Positions 34,560 through 46,649 of a stretch of 64,000 nucleotides of DNA are shown here, in pieces; position 1 is the first letter of the stretch; each line of letters opens with the position of its first letter. This DNA is from Mastacembelus armatus. Taxonomy: Eukaryota; Chordata; Actinopteri; Synbranchiformes; Mastacembelidae. Position numbers and translations under genes: made by a program. The stretch is taken from the NCBI RefSeq assembly GCF_900324485.2, contig NC_046640.1, forward strand, positions 14,371,673 through 14,435,672. The letters run 5' to 3'. The notes under the pieces are model-generated. The model was not told where the DNA came from. It saw only the letters and a program-made list of their open reading frames with translations, and did not search any database.

Positions 34560-35880
34560 GGGTGTGGCTTTGCTGACATTGCTGGTCTCACCACTGTCTT
34601 GTCCACCTTTCCTTTCATTCTTGCTGACACTCTTTTGTCAAACATCACACCTGACACTTTCCTCCACCCGTTCCAACCTGCTTGCACACATCTTTTCACT
34701 TCTTTTCCACATACTCCGCTCTAGACTGTTGACCCTAGGTACTTTAAATCTTCCACCTTCTTCACCTCTACTTCCTGTAACCTCACTGTTCTACTTGAGT
34801 CCCTCACATTTACACACATGTACTCTGTTTTACTGTGGCTAACCATCATTCCTTTCCTTTCCAGAGCAAACCTCCACCTCTCTAGATTTTCCTCCACCTG
34901 CTCCCTGCTCTCACTACAGATGACAATGTCATCTGCAAACATCACGGTCCACAGAGATTCCTGTCTAACCTCATCTGTCAGCCTGTCCATCACCACAGCG
35001 AACAAGAAGGGGCTCAAAGCCGATCCTTGGTGCAGTCCCACCTCCACCTTGAACTCCTCTGTCACACCTACAGCACACCTCACCACTGTCTTCCAGCTCT
35101 CATACTTGTCCTGCACCACTCGAACATACTTCTCTGCCACTCCAGACTTCCTCATACAAAACCACAGCTCCTCTCTCTGCACCCTGTCATACGCTTTTTC
35201 TTAATCTGCAAAGACACAATGCAGCTCCTTCTGGCCTTCTCTGTACGTCTCCATCAGCATTCTCAAAGCAAATATTGCATCTGTGGTTCTCTTTCTTGGC
35301 ATGAAACCATACTGCTGCTCACAAATGCTCACTTCTGACCTCAGCCTAGCCTCCACTGCTCTTTCCCATAGTTTCACTGTGTGACTCATCAGCTTTATTC
35401 CTTTGTAGTTTCCACAACTCTGCACGTCTCCCTTGTTCTTAAAGATGGGCACCAGTACACTTCTCCTCCATTCCTCAGGCATCCTTTCACTCTCCAAGAT
35501 CTTGTTAAGTAGCCCAGTCAAAAACTCTACAGCCACCTCTCCTAAACACTTCCATACCTCCACAGGTATGTTGTCAGGACCAACTGCCTTTCCACTCTTC
35601 ATCCTCTTCAACACCTTCCTCACTTCATCCTTACTGATCTTTGCTACTTCCTGCTCCACAACAGTCACCTCTTCTACTCTGTGCTCTCTAACATTTTCCT
35701 CATTCATCAACTCAACAGTAGTCCAATTTCCACTGGCACCCTGTAGGTCAACAGCACCAGTGGTGGTCCTTGTTAACCCAGGTGCCACCGATGTTTGCAT
35801 GTTTGATTTGGCTTAGATTTTACGTCGGATGCCCTTCCTGACACAACCCTCTGCATTTACCTGGACTTGGGACCGGCACA
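34560..35880 (-). mobile_element. RTE-like LINE fragment with reverse transcriptase, damaged
   Basis: Minus-strand reverse transcriptase of a non-LTR retrotransposon (RTE/Rex3-type by look). Motifs in order: KRMKSGKAVGPDNIPVEVWK, EEWRRSVLVPIFKNKGD, EQQYGFMPRKRTTDAIFALR, KAYDRVQREELW, VGLHQGSALSPFLF and the catalytic FADDIV. The frame has an in-frame TAA just before EKAYDRV and a TAG after YLGSTV. The match stops after KTVVRPAM, so the 3' part is missing, and no endonuclease domain is seen at the 5' side. It is a dead fragment. Its 5' flank carries GATGCCCTTCCTGACACAAC, which links it to the repeat at 27.6 kb. It separates the Ig locus from the next gene. Confidence 0.85.
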
Positions 35881-37345
35881 TGAAGACCTCAACACATGAA
35901 GGGACTGGCATATGAAGACACTGGATTGTGCCCCCTTGTGGTTGGACATTATATTATAATATCTAGTAATACATTTCATAAAGGACTAACATGTCAGGTA
36001 TGTTACTATAATAATGTTTCATGGCAAAACAAACTGACTGACTAATATTTGCTGTTCACTGGTGATTTCTCTAGTTTAAAGAAGTGCCTTATTTCACCGT
36101 TGTTATGACTTAGTTGTATAGTTAATGTTCCCTGCTATTCTCCTGAATGTCAAACATAAAAATATTGCACCTATCAGTCTCATTTTGTGGTGTTTTAAAC
36201 CAAAGATATATTTGACTGTTATTTGACCCATTCTTCAATGTCATTTATTATTGTTTGCCGGTAGTATCCAGCAGTTACCGTGGCTGCAGTGACCCTCCTG
36301 CCATTATGATTCCCATTACCAGGGCTATTGTGGCACTCCATTAAAACAGATCTTTTCTCCTCCTCTGACAGCACAACTAGACATAGATTCTGGTTGGTTC
36401 AGGCGTAGGGATGACACAGAGGTCTCAGAGTCATATGTCTGCCCGGTTAAAAGAGAGATGAATAAGCAGCTGGTCCACCAGAATCTTCTGAACAGTTTGA
36501 CATATCCAGCTCTGGTCTGTATTTTAGTTTTATTTAAAGTCACAGAAAACAGTTAACTAATAACTTCAGTGACTTCATAATTCATAATTCCCAGATGTTA
36601 GAATATCTATTAATAATAAATGAAAGTACTCACTCACTCATTTCAAATGAGGCAAGTTGTACTTGATTTTTTTGGGGGGAGGAGTGTTGTATGTGCAATA
36701 GATTTCTCTGGAAAAGTCGAGTCAGACATCCAGAGTATGGTCTTAGATTAACATAAACAGCTGGGTTTGATTGCAATTATAAAAGCCAGAAGATCTTTTA
36801 AACCTTTAACAATATAAATACAGATCTTCAATAAAAATATACAACCTGACAATAAAATTGGATGGCTAGAATATAGCTGCAAGTGGCAATGATGTGCCCA
36901 AGCTCCTCCGGTGCCGCAAGCTCTGACATGTGGCCATCTAATATTGCACTCTCAACATGGGATGTCCATCAAATGTACAGAACTAATGAGAGTGTGCCAA
37001 ATTTCACAACCTTTAGCCACAGGAGCATTAATTACTAGCTGCCAACCACAAGACACACTGACATAAGGGGGCACCATGAAGTCCCTGGGCCACACCGATG
37101 GCTTAGACTTTGTCACTGTTAACAGATGTCTGCAGTAAATTTTGTGAGTTATCACCAAATGTCCCCATTTAGCAAAGGGAGATTAATAATAATAATAAAA
37201 TAATAATAATCGTCATCATCATCCTTACAGAAGCAATAGGGCTTTGCACCTCTGGTGCTCAGGCCATAATTAATATAGTCTAAATTGTGCATAAATCTAA
37301 GTTTAATAATTAATTAAACAAATCAAATGAAAAGCTCATTCATAA
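35881..37345. other. intergenic region
   Basis: No gene recognised. The stretch 36868-36925 (ATAGCTGCAAGTGGCAATGA onwards) looks like a common fish repeat, but I cannot name it. An ATA/ATG microsatellite-like run lies at 37185-37225. Confidence 0.5.
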
Positions 37346-37569
37346 TTTTATTGTCCAGCTGTTGGTGTATATAGTACAGAGCAGCATGATGACATTGAGA
37401 TAATTTGATAACTGCTTCCACCTTGTGGTTGAAAGTGACTTTTTTGTACCATCAACTCAGTCTTTGTGATCATTTCTCACAGCACACTCATCCATAGCTT
37501 AATATGAATAAAACATATAATTTGGTTAACACATCAGCATTTGTACTAAACATTTGGAAAGCCACAGGT

Positions 37570-38964
37570 CTAGGGTCTCTGAGACCCTCTCCTCCTTGCT
37601 CTGATCAGTGTTGGCTCTATGATAACCCCCCTGTCAGGGGCCCTCCTCTGTGCTCGCAGTGGAAACCTTACACCAACACCAGGGGGAATCCTCTGCACGG
37701 GACGATGCGGCAAACTGAATCTGCCATCCTTCAGCTCATCCACAAAACCTTCCACACTGTCAAATTTTGTCGTGAGCTTCCCTAGTTCATCTTTTAGAGT
37801 GTTAAACTGCCTGTAGAGGTCCCCCAGTGCATCTGACAGAGGTTGGATCCTGGACACATGCAGAAGATGTGGGAAAGTACAAAGTAATAAATGAATTTCA
37901 GCATTTAAATGACCAGTTCTGGCACTGCAATGCTTTATAAGTTCAGATGAAACAGGAACATTGTTTATTGGCAAAACATAACTGAAAGGAGATCATTGTC
38001 AAATTGGCAACATGAACATGAAAGTCACGACATGCAGTTAAGCTGAAACAGCCCCATCATCTGCAGGAAACATCAGGATAACATACAAAGAATGGAAAAT
38101 TAAAATAAAAACAATGATAAAGTCTAAAAATAAATGATTTTGGCCTAAATGGCAGGAATGACACTGAGCCTGCAGTCCACCTGAGGATTCTTCATGTTAT
38201 AAACATGCTCCTGGTGTTGGTATCATGGTTCAGAGACTTGTCTCCAGAGGAAAAGGTCAATGACTTGGAGTAATGTCTGCCAGAAACACTCTATTAATCA
38301 GAACATGAGGCTGAAACATTTCCTGTTTTCTTTTGGCATAGTCTCTTTAGTGAGGTCATTTAACAAAGCAGAGTCAGTCTAGCGTGGACAACAGCAATCA
38401 TGGATCGTTTTACTGTGACAGGCCTGCGGTCATGTGCAGCCCAGCACGAGTTACATAACACAAGTTTCTACAGCAAAACACCACTGATGTCACGACAAGT
38501 GTTGGATACTTCACATCTGTCTTATTATATAGTTGTTTTTTTGTCTTTTTAGCCTGTTTGTGCACCATCACTTTACTATACCGGTAGTCCTGCTAGAAGT
38601 CTGTGTCACCCACCTGTTGTATTCAGGAAGGACAGAGGCGTGGTCATTGATCAGCAGATCCTTCACTTGGGTTAGAATAGCAAATTTCCAGTTGTCCAGT
38701 ACCTGAGTCAGGTTGGAACATGTTTTGCTGTTGGTGTGATGTGCTAAAGAGAGAAACTCATAGTAAGAGTGTGTAGCTACTATTCACTCTAATGTCCACA
38801 AACTCAGTCAGGCAAACATTGTTGATAATCATTCACAGATTGTGTAATGTGATGACAATTTGTCCCTGACCTTTAGGATCCAATTGTGATGTTTTCTCTT
38901 TATATTTCTGAGCTCCACACAGTGAGATCGTGCACAGCAGCACCACAACTCCCTTCACCTTCAT
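37570..38964 (-). CDS. small secreted protein, unrecognised
   Basis: Three coding exons, 38871-38964, 38614-38743 and 37570-37849, join in consistent phases to a 167-residue protein. Residues 1-19 are a classic signal peptide ([19 protein letters not shown]). Then comes a helical middle with [38 protein letters not shown] and a heptad-like [20 protein letters not shown], and finally a Pro/Arg-rich basic tail ending [10 protein letters not shown]. After signal cleavage one Cys remains (TCSNLT), which is also an N-glycosylation sequon. A noncoding exon (about 39397-39465) with a GTACAG donor and a TATA box lies upstream; AATAAA on the minus strand at 37347-37352 can end the message. I do not recognise the family; a secreted coiled-coil factor is all the sequence supports. 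Confidence 0.8.
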
Positions 38965-39396
38965 CTTCCTTCTCTAACAGGTACTGAAATATAAGATCAG
39001 GACTGATAACTGAGAAAACCTGAAAATTGTGTTGGTGGCCAAATAGGAAATTCAGGAAGAAAGCACATGTTTAACAGTCTTGCACTTGAAGAAAATCTTT
39101 AACTCTCCCTAACAAAGTTGTAAACATTTTAAAGTTCATAAAATATATATAATAAACAAAAACTAAGTTAAGAAATGTAATATGTTTAACTGAATGGGAT
39201 TTTTTTTAATTTAAATTTTGGATAACAAGAAGGTTTTCATTCTTCAGATGGTAGCATATATCATAGACTATAATTCTGACTGATGCATGCACATATTTGG
39301 GGAAATGTATTCTACACTATTTTGTCTTTAGTTAACACTGTTGAAGATGGCAAATCAAATCTGCACGAAGCATTATATAATTGGGTTTTACTGTAC

Positions 39397-39465
39397 CTTT
39401 CTAAGAAGAACTGACTTTCCAGGTCAGAGCAGCAGAACTCACGATCCTTCAATAGTGACACACTG
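39397..39465 (-). other. 5'UTR exon of the secreted-protein gene
   Basis: Inferred noncoding first exon between the TATA box at 39491-39497 and the donor AAAG|GTACAG. It would splice to the acceptor ATTTCAG at 38984, 19 bases before the ATG. The start is estimated as about 30 bases from the TATA box. Confidence 0.5.
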
Positions 39466-39490
39466 AGAAAACACGACCTCGGCTGTACTC

Positions 39491-39497
39491 TTTTATA
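39491..39497 (-). promoter_or_regulatory. TATA box of the secreted-protein gene
   Basis: TATAAAA on the minus strand, within AGTTATAAAAGAG. A strong TATA box suggests tissue-restricted expression. Confidence 0.6.
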
Positions 39498-39499
39498 AC

Positions 39500-42400
39500 T
39501 GCATCTCTAAAATCCCGGAGCCGTTCCCCCACCTGCTCCCACCCACTTGAGTGATGCTGGGTGGTGACACGCAGTTCTTTTAGCATGTCCATGCAGCAAT
39601 GTGCATGGATAAACACATAACATGGCACTAAAAGCAATGTTCCCCAAGCACACACATGCATGCCTTCCATCTTTGATGTGTCTTGCAGCCTCTGTATCTG
39701 CTGTGATCATAAAAAAGAAAATAAAACACAGAGCCAGAATGGGTGGTCTTGATAATCCCTTATCTAGTCTCCATCTATCCTCCACATGGCTTTAAGCTGC
39801 TGTAAGTGGTGTAGGGCAACTGCACTCCTCATGGGCTCTGATCCAGAGGAGGTGTTTGATGTAGCAGTATGGCTCCATCATAGCATTCCTACTGCCTACA
39901 GTAATACAATCTGCTCAACATCTGTGCCACGACAGACCCAGCCAGGAACAGTTCCTTTAACTGTCCGGAGAGATCAAAACCTGAAGAGTCACAAGCACTT
40001 AATAAAATTGAAAATAAGAGAATTAAAGCAGATTTTATTTGGCAGCAGTTATTTTACTAAAATTGACTACTTTAGAGAATATTTTACGGTATTTTAGACT
40101 AGAAATTTGAATAGTAAGAGTTTCTAAAACAGTCATTTTGAAATTTTTGGAAAAATACTCTTCACTAGCACTGATTTACTCCATTAGTTCAATCAGTTTA
40201 ACATTAATCCAGCTTTGATGAGTGATTATTTTATGTATAAATAATGTCACTGCTGACATTGTGGAGTAACACATTTTAATAAGTTTCAGTATTTCAGAAC
40301 TCCAGTTTTTATCTGGACAACTTTGAGGCAGGTAAATGCAGCCAGGTTAAGGTGAAGTAGGAAAATATGACTCATGTAAGCATAAGCAAATGAAGCACTT
40401 AGCTCTCAAATAAAAGACCTTTTTCACAAGAAATTCCAGCACTGATTTACTCCAGATAGGACATCCTTATTTCTTAGGTAAGATGAACATTATACTGTTG
40501 TAAACACTGTCGAAAATGTTAGATTCTGTTCAAACACTGCGAACTAAATGCTCATTGAGTTCCTCCCTCACAAAGATTTATAAACAAGGAAGAAAATCTA
40601 TCAGACATTTAAACTCTTAATCTGTCAGCAAGCAGTTACAATAAATGTGGTATAATCTTATTTAGTTGTTAAACACACGTTAAACTACAGTTGTCAAATA
40701 AATATGATATTGTTACCATATTTACTTGTGAAATGTAGTGCACTAGAAGTACGGAGCAGTATAAAATGGAAACCCTAACAATAAAGTAGCAATACAATAA
40801 AGTAGTAATAATAAAATAACGAGTAAGTGTGTTCAGATGTTTTCCACCTGATAAATGTGTGCTTAGAACAGATAATATAAGCCACTGTCAAGTTGGCGAA
40901 ATGCATACAAGTGTGCAAACTATTAGGAGCTATTTATATTTGTTTATCTGTTATGCATGACATGCTAATGAAGATTTATGGTAGGACTAAGGCTGCATAG
41001 CAAAGTTTGGAGGCCAGTCTGCAGCAGTAGACTGATTTTCCTTCCAGCTCTCTGCAGCTCAGTCCAGCACATGCAGAGGAAAGAATGACAGCAGTGGATC
41101 TGTAACGCCAGAGAGTGAGATAACCAGGTCTCCCTCGCTTTCTGTTTTTTAACTCACTGTCATATCTGCGGTTTTACTGCTTGTTATTGACTCACTTAAT
41201 ATCACTTTACCAGAGCATTAGTAAAGGCGACAGTTAAAATTAAATATGTCAGTTTGTTATTCAAAGACTGATGGTAAACAGAAGGCTTGCATGGGCTGAC
41301 AATGTATGCGCACCACAGAATACAACTTACAATATTTTATTAATCAGTATAAACCCTTGGAATCCAGTTAACAATGTAACAAACACTACAATCTGGATTG
41401 TTCCCACTTCCATTTAAAATCATTTGACCTTTTATTAAAGTTGTTAGCTGATGCCTGAATATTTTTACTGCAGTTGACCTGAGTGCACGAGTCATGAGTG
41501 TCCATGCCCTCCAGTGGTCACAGCGAGGAGCTGCAACTCTGCATTAAAGCATATTTACGATAATATGGTGTAGTCATTCCTCTATAATTATGTATAAGTT
41601 ATTACTAGTGTGGTTATTAGAAATAACAACTGGTATTAGCAGTAATGCTAGTAATTATTTTTAAAAGAAAAAAAAAATGTTTTTAATAAAAACCAGTGTG
41701 AGAACTAGTCAACCTGGTAGACTTTGTAGACTGAGTCACAGTGGAAGAAGAAAACAGAACAGTAGGAAATTAACAACACTGTTTGGAGGTCTGCTGCTCA
41801 ATGATCTTTGTTTCTGCTAAAACATAATAATATTATAACATTATAACATCCAGGCAACATTAATAAGCCTGGATGTCAGTCATAAAAGAAAGGGATTATA
41901 GTCGTGAGATGGAATGACCAAGCAGATTTGCTCACAAGATTTGCTTGAGAAGTGTGACTGTAGATTATTGTGCATACACTTCAGTGATTACAGCATGTCA
42001 ATGTTTATGTGCATTATTGTGGTCCTGAATTCAAGTACACATGTGATATTTGATGCACAAGCAGCTTTTATGCTATTTTTCTAGGACTTCTGGATGTACA
42101 CCAAAGCTTAATTTTGTTGAGATATCTGGTGGAAAATTTACACTGTGACTGTGTGTCTTATATTCCAGCTGGCAAAATAAATTCCATCCTGTTATACCAG
42201 AGCCAGCTGACCAATCTGCCTTTCTTATTCAGCCTCATGAATTTAACCCCTCAGATTCCTCAAATAACCAGCCACTGTGTCTTTTGCAAGTCAAATTTGA
42301 TAATGGTACAGCAGTTAAAAACTAGGAGCAAACATTTTCCCAGCTGAGTAAATCTCATGTCTCTGTTATTCTGGTCAGAGTCCTCTGTTTGTGTGGGAAT

Positions 42401-42628
42401 CTGTCAGTAAATGCTACAGTAGCTAATCCCCTCACTGTGACTCTCACATGATTAAGAAATCTTACGCCTCAAAGCAGCCTGGGGCTAAACACTGCATAGT
42501 TACTCCACCTCAACTCACATGCTCCTCTGTTCATACTGGAGTGAATGCCCCCCTATGTTCCACCTCAGTTTGTGCCATTCTAACAAGCTAAATTCACAGA
42601 AATAATCATTTCCCAGTGGCTGACAAAT
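39500..42628. other. intergenic region
   Basis: AT-rich, with no supported gene or RNA. Short frames at 39507-39785 and 42114-42347 have no recognisable domain. Confidence 0.6.
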
Positions 42629-43865
42629 ATGAGGAGATATTTGATGATTAAACGGATTCTTTTGCCATGGTCAAAAAGGGACAGTACACAGAATGAGGCC
42701 AGTCCACTCATTCCAAAGGTAAGAGGGTCACATCTGAACTTCTTCAGCTTGCCTCTCTGAATATTGGGTACCTATATTTTTTGAGTAATGTATACTTAAA
42801 TGTTTGAGAGGGCATAATTCGTAAAAATGTGTGTTCCTATGTGTCCAAAGGCAGGCTCTACAAAAGAGGATGCTGAGGAGCCTGGACTTGTCACTAGTGA
42901 ATTTCACCAAGCAGGGACAAACAATGAACAGGACCACAACAGCTGGATCCAACACCAATATAGTTATTCTCTAATGGACTATTTCCTAAAGTATTTCCTG
43001 TTCTTATGCAATCTGGTGTTCACAGTCCTGGGCCTGGTGGTTCTTGGTCTGGGGATGTGGGGCCTAATCAGCAAAGAGTCATTCGCTCAGGAGAAGATCG
43101 GCAGCATTGGCACCGACCCTATGCTGATGTTTGTGATGCTGGGCTTTGTGCTGACCATGCTCTGCCTGTCAGGCTGTGTGGGTGCCTTAAGGGAGAACTG
43201 CTGCTTGCTCAAGCTGTTCTCTGCCGCAGTGCTGGTGCTCATCACAATTCAGGTGGTGGTCGCCATAATAGCCTACAGTCTGCAAGATCAGATTGGTGGC
43301 TATCTGCGGTCAGGGATGTTAGCTGCCATGGTGCACTACCAGGATGATCTGGACCTGAGGTTCATCACGGATGAGATTCAATCAAATTTGCAGTGCTGTG
43401 GGGCAGATAACTACCGGGACTGGGAGATCAACATGTGAGTAGAGTGTGACTGCCATGACCAGTGATGGTTAATCTCAATGAAGCAGGAATGCTATTAAAG
43501 TAAATGTGTTGCTCAATGTGTTATTTCCCCCTTTCCTCAGATATTATAACTGCTCAGCCCCAGGAGTGTTGGCCTGTGGTGTCCCTGCAACATGCTGTGT
43601 GGACCCACTGGAGAACGGCACTGTGTGGAACTCCCAGTGTGGTGTAGGAGCACAGCTGCTGGATGAGTTTACGGCTCAAAGTGTGATCTTCCTGGGTGGT
43701 TGTCTGGGGGGAATCTCTCGCTGGATCAAACAGCATGAGGGCGTGATAGGGACAGTTGCCATCATCGTACTGGGGGTCCAGATCCTGACTGTATTTATTA
43801 CTACACGGCTGCTGGATAGCATCCAGCAGCACAAGGCCTATTTACACTATAACATGGGTGGATAA
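42629..43865 (+). CDS. tspan10: tspan10, TspanC8 tetraspanin (oculospanin)
   Basis: Three exons (42629-42718, 42851-43434, 43541-43865) give a 332-residue tetraspanin. Four membrane helices are visible: YFLFLCNLVFTVLGLVVLG, PMLMFVMLGFVLTMLCLSG, SAAVLVLITIQVVVAIIAYS and TVAIIVLGVQILTVFITTR. The large loop has CCG (QCCGADNYRDW), NCSAPGV, ACGVPATCC, SQCGVG and GGCLGG, eight cysteines, which defines the TspanC8 group that escorts ADAM10 out of the ER. HYQDDLDLRF and CCVDP match human TSPAN10, and synteny with pde6g and ccdc137 agrees. Exon 1 is chosen because its AAG|GTAAGAG donor fits in phase 0 and its end (ASPLIPK) resembles the human N-terminus. AATAAA at 44068 is the likely poly(A) signal. 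Confidence 0.93.
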
Positions 43866-44555
43866 ATACATCCAGACATTTAAAATATTAAAGCCCAAGA
43901 ACATCTATTTCACATTTGCTGCAATGCTTAGCCTATTTGTAAATCTATAGCATGTTTTTACACATCCTTTCTACTTGTACTGTACAATATATTGTATGAT
44001 TTCACCCTGGCAAAAGGCAATCAAATAAGGTCACGTTTATTCAGGCACAAAGGTTCATTTGAAAATTAATAAAAAGTCGAAGTTAAACCCTAGTTCTCCT
44101 CATAAGGTCCTGATGAAAAGAAACTAATCATTATAGGAACAGTTTGAATGTATTCAACAAAGAATATTTAACACTGGAATTATTGAGCCTCAGGCAAGCC
44201 TGTGTTGCCTTTGGATAGAGCCAGGCCAGCTGTAAGCTGTATTAATGTTGTCATCTACCTCTCTTCAAACACACACATCTTTCAAAATGTCAAATGCATC
44301 AAAACAAATTCTGTTAACTGCCTGTCATGAATCAGCTGAAATGTAAAAGATTTTTGATTGTTCCGATGATGATGCATGCATGCAATTCTTTTTTTTTAAA
44401 AAGGGACAAATACAGCTTTGTAATGGAATTTCTGTGTTCAGTGTTTCACTAATGGCAATGGATCTATTGTATAAAAACAACTTAGGCAAAGAACAAAATC
44501 CAAAATATGTAATCATATGGCTTACATACTATGTCTTTAATTTGTGGTTTGCCAT

Positions 44556-45077
44556 TCAAAAAGACTTCGGATTGTTGCTGAACTTGCCACAATGGTAAAT
44601 ATAGAGAATTTCACATTGACAAGACTCAGATAATACCAGTTCATGAAGCTCTAGGTGGCTGTACACTTCCCATGGACAGATTACAGTGATGTCTGAAAAC
44701 AAGGACTACACAGCGAATAATGAAAAGGATGAATTGTGTTGTTTGTGTCCAGGTTTCACTGGCGATGTGGCCTGACTGTGTTAAATCTTCTTACCTGTGC
44801 CAAGACCTTCCATTCCTGGGATGTCATCTCCAAACCTGAGTCAAAAAGAGAATCAGTAAGTTAGAAAACAAGGAAATGTTTATAAAACACAACATTCTCC
44901 ATGTTGCTGATTGAAAATTTCCCCAGTGACACCCCTTTTAGGAGACTTGTTCTTGAACTGGAGGCTGTTCCTCTGTTTGAACTTGTGTGGTCCTTTGTGA
45001 GGGGATCTGGGACCAGTCGCTCTGAGGGGAGCTTTGCTGCCAGTCTTTACGTCACATATTGCCACATCCAAATTCAT
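44556..45077 (-). pseudogene. pde6g: pde6g-like gene, probably inactive
   Basis: Gamma subunit of photoreceptor cGMP phosphodiesterase, which normally caps the PDE6 active site. Three exons are visible: 44923-45077 (starts MNLD, contains KGPHKFKQRNSLQFKNKSPK, the polycationic region), 44795-44835 (FGDDIPGMEGLGT, unchanged from human) and 44692 down ([19 protein letters not shown]). Two lesions are seen. After exon 1 the expected GT donor reads GG (ACTGG|GGAAAT). In exon 3 about ten bases are missing after HEL, so the family ending AQYGII is lost and the frame runs on as VLSESCQCE for 28 residues to a new stop at 44556; the old stop survives at 44626-44628. The AQYGII tip is what blocks the catalytic site, so the product could not inhibit. 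Identity as g rather than h is uncertain. Confidence 0.75.
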
Positions 45078-45804
45078 ACTACTGTTTGTCTGAACTATAA
45101 TGGAACAGTTGTAATTGAAATTTTTTAGATCATGGCCGGATGTAATAACATTCAATTCAAGACTACAGCCCTTAAAAAGCAATAATCATTATCTATTTCC
45201 ACTGCTCTGACTAGTTCAGACAAACTTAATTGAAATGAAATGTCTTGCTGTGATTACAAACACATCTAAATAACTTCATATCTGAATAAATACACTTTTG
45301 TACAGAGAGTGAAGGCTCCTGTAATCTCATGTTTACTGTACCTCATTAATCAACCTTTCATGATGCCAAGCTTCACAGCCTTTTCAAAATCTGATCACCT
45401 TTAGGACATGCTGAATTTGCTTGTAGTCCTAACCTGTCAATACTTCATACAGTGCTTGAACATTTGCTTGGCAGTGAGAGGAGCTTTGGAAGGAATTCAT
45501 ATACAACAATTATATACATTTACTAGTTAGTACAATGCAACAGCTCAGTCATGAATAACATTTTGTGTTGACAATGGAAACTAATAAAGTGACCACTGAG
45601 TAAATGTCTCTTCCTCAACCTGTTCAAGTTTCCAAAAGTTGGAAAAAGAACTAAAAAAATACATTATTATCTTAATTTGAAATAATAGTAACAACATCTG
45701 GAACATAAACTCCAAATAAAGAACTTTCCATAATACTTTTCAAAAGTTCAAATGCAGAAAAGGCTACATGAAACAAATTGTTATAAGTTGTTGCAAATAC
45801 TCAC
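45078..45804. other. intergenic or intronic stretch, no gene seen
   Basis: AT-rich. I looked here on the minus strand for the CCMSGC motif expected of oxld1, which neighbours PDE6G and CCDC137 in human, and did not find it. Confidence 0.5.
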
Positions 45805-45997
45805 CACCTGTGTTGCTGTGTAGTTCAGCTGGTAGTGTTATGGAGATCTGAGCTTCTGCTACAGGATGAGTTGTGTTAAGTGAAGTCTTCTTATAGTCCT
45901 CAGTCTCTGATAAGACTACGATGCTGCCAGCCAATAAACTGCACATCACTACTACACACACAGGTCTTTCACACTGAATATGGAAGCATGCGTTCAT
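45805..45997 (-). CDS. possible first exon of an unrecognised minus-strand gene
   Basis: Open frame starting MNACFHIQCERPVCVVV, with a short hydrophobic stretch (VMCSLLAGSIVVL) and ending ISITLPAELHSNTG before a good donor (GTGAGT). Human OXLD1 lies in this position and orientation between PDE6G and CCDC137 and has SLPPEL before its Cys motif, so a first exon of oxld1 is conceivable. The diagnostic second exon is not visible, so this may equally be a chance frame. Confidence 0.2.
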
Positions 45998-46636
45998 TAA
46001 TGACAGGCACTTCCCTGCTGCTGAGACCTGGAGGCCTGAACAGACACGACAGCAGAGACAAATGTAGATGTTTTTACAACATCAGGATATTTCCAGTCTT
46101 CCAGACGAGTGTAGCAAAGGGATGCCTCTGTGGGATTTTCTCAGAATATGTCCCATAATCCTCCGTACCTCCTCACCACCTGCGATATTATGCAATATCT
46201 GCAGCAGAGAACATACGAGCATGAACAGCAGCTGCATTCTCCTTTAATCAGCAGTTTGTCAGACTGAGTTGTATTATGTCTCAGCGCTAATCTCATACAC
46301 ACATAAACACACACCTGGTTCATTCATCACACGTATTCTATGATGTGTTGTATTCTGTAATGTTTATATACACAAGACGGGACATAAGTATGAACATACT
46401 CTCACTATATGGTTTATTTTTTCTGCAATAACCTGTGTCATGACTTTTAACCAAAACCCTGGAGGCTCAGAAGTGTTTATTCTCCTGGAAACGCTGCTTA
46501 GTGTCTGTGATTGCATCTGCAAGAACCAGATTTGGACAGTTTTGGTCTGAGGAAGTCCAAACTCACTGCCTTTGTACTTGCAGTTCAGTGTGGTGATTAA
46601 AGTCAGAAATCTCTGAGGTAAACACTGAGGTATGGA

Positions 46637-46649
46637 CGCCATCTAGCGG
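46637..46649 (-). promoter_or_regulatory. CTCF-like motif near ccdc137
   Basis: Minus strand reads CCGCTAGATGGCG, one mismatch from CCASYAGRKGGCR. It lies about 500 bases upstream of ccdc137. Confidence 0.3.

Noticed and set aside
34818-35816. Plus-strand frames opposite the LINE
   Set aside because: Reverse-complement shadows of the reverse transcriptase; the minus-strand frame carries the catalytic FADD motif.
36868-37180. Sequence resembling a common fish repeat (ATAGCTGCAAGTGGCAATG)
   Set aside because: Familiar in look, but I could not assign a family or ends.
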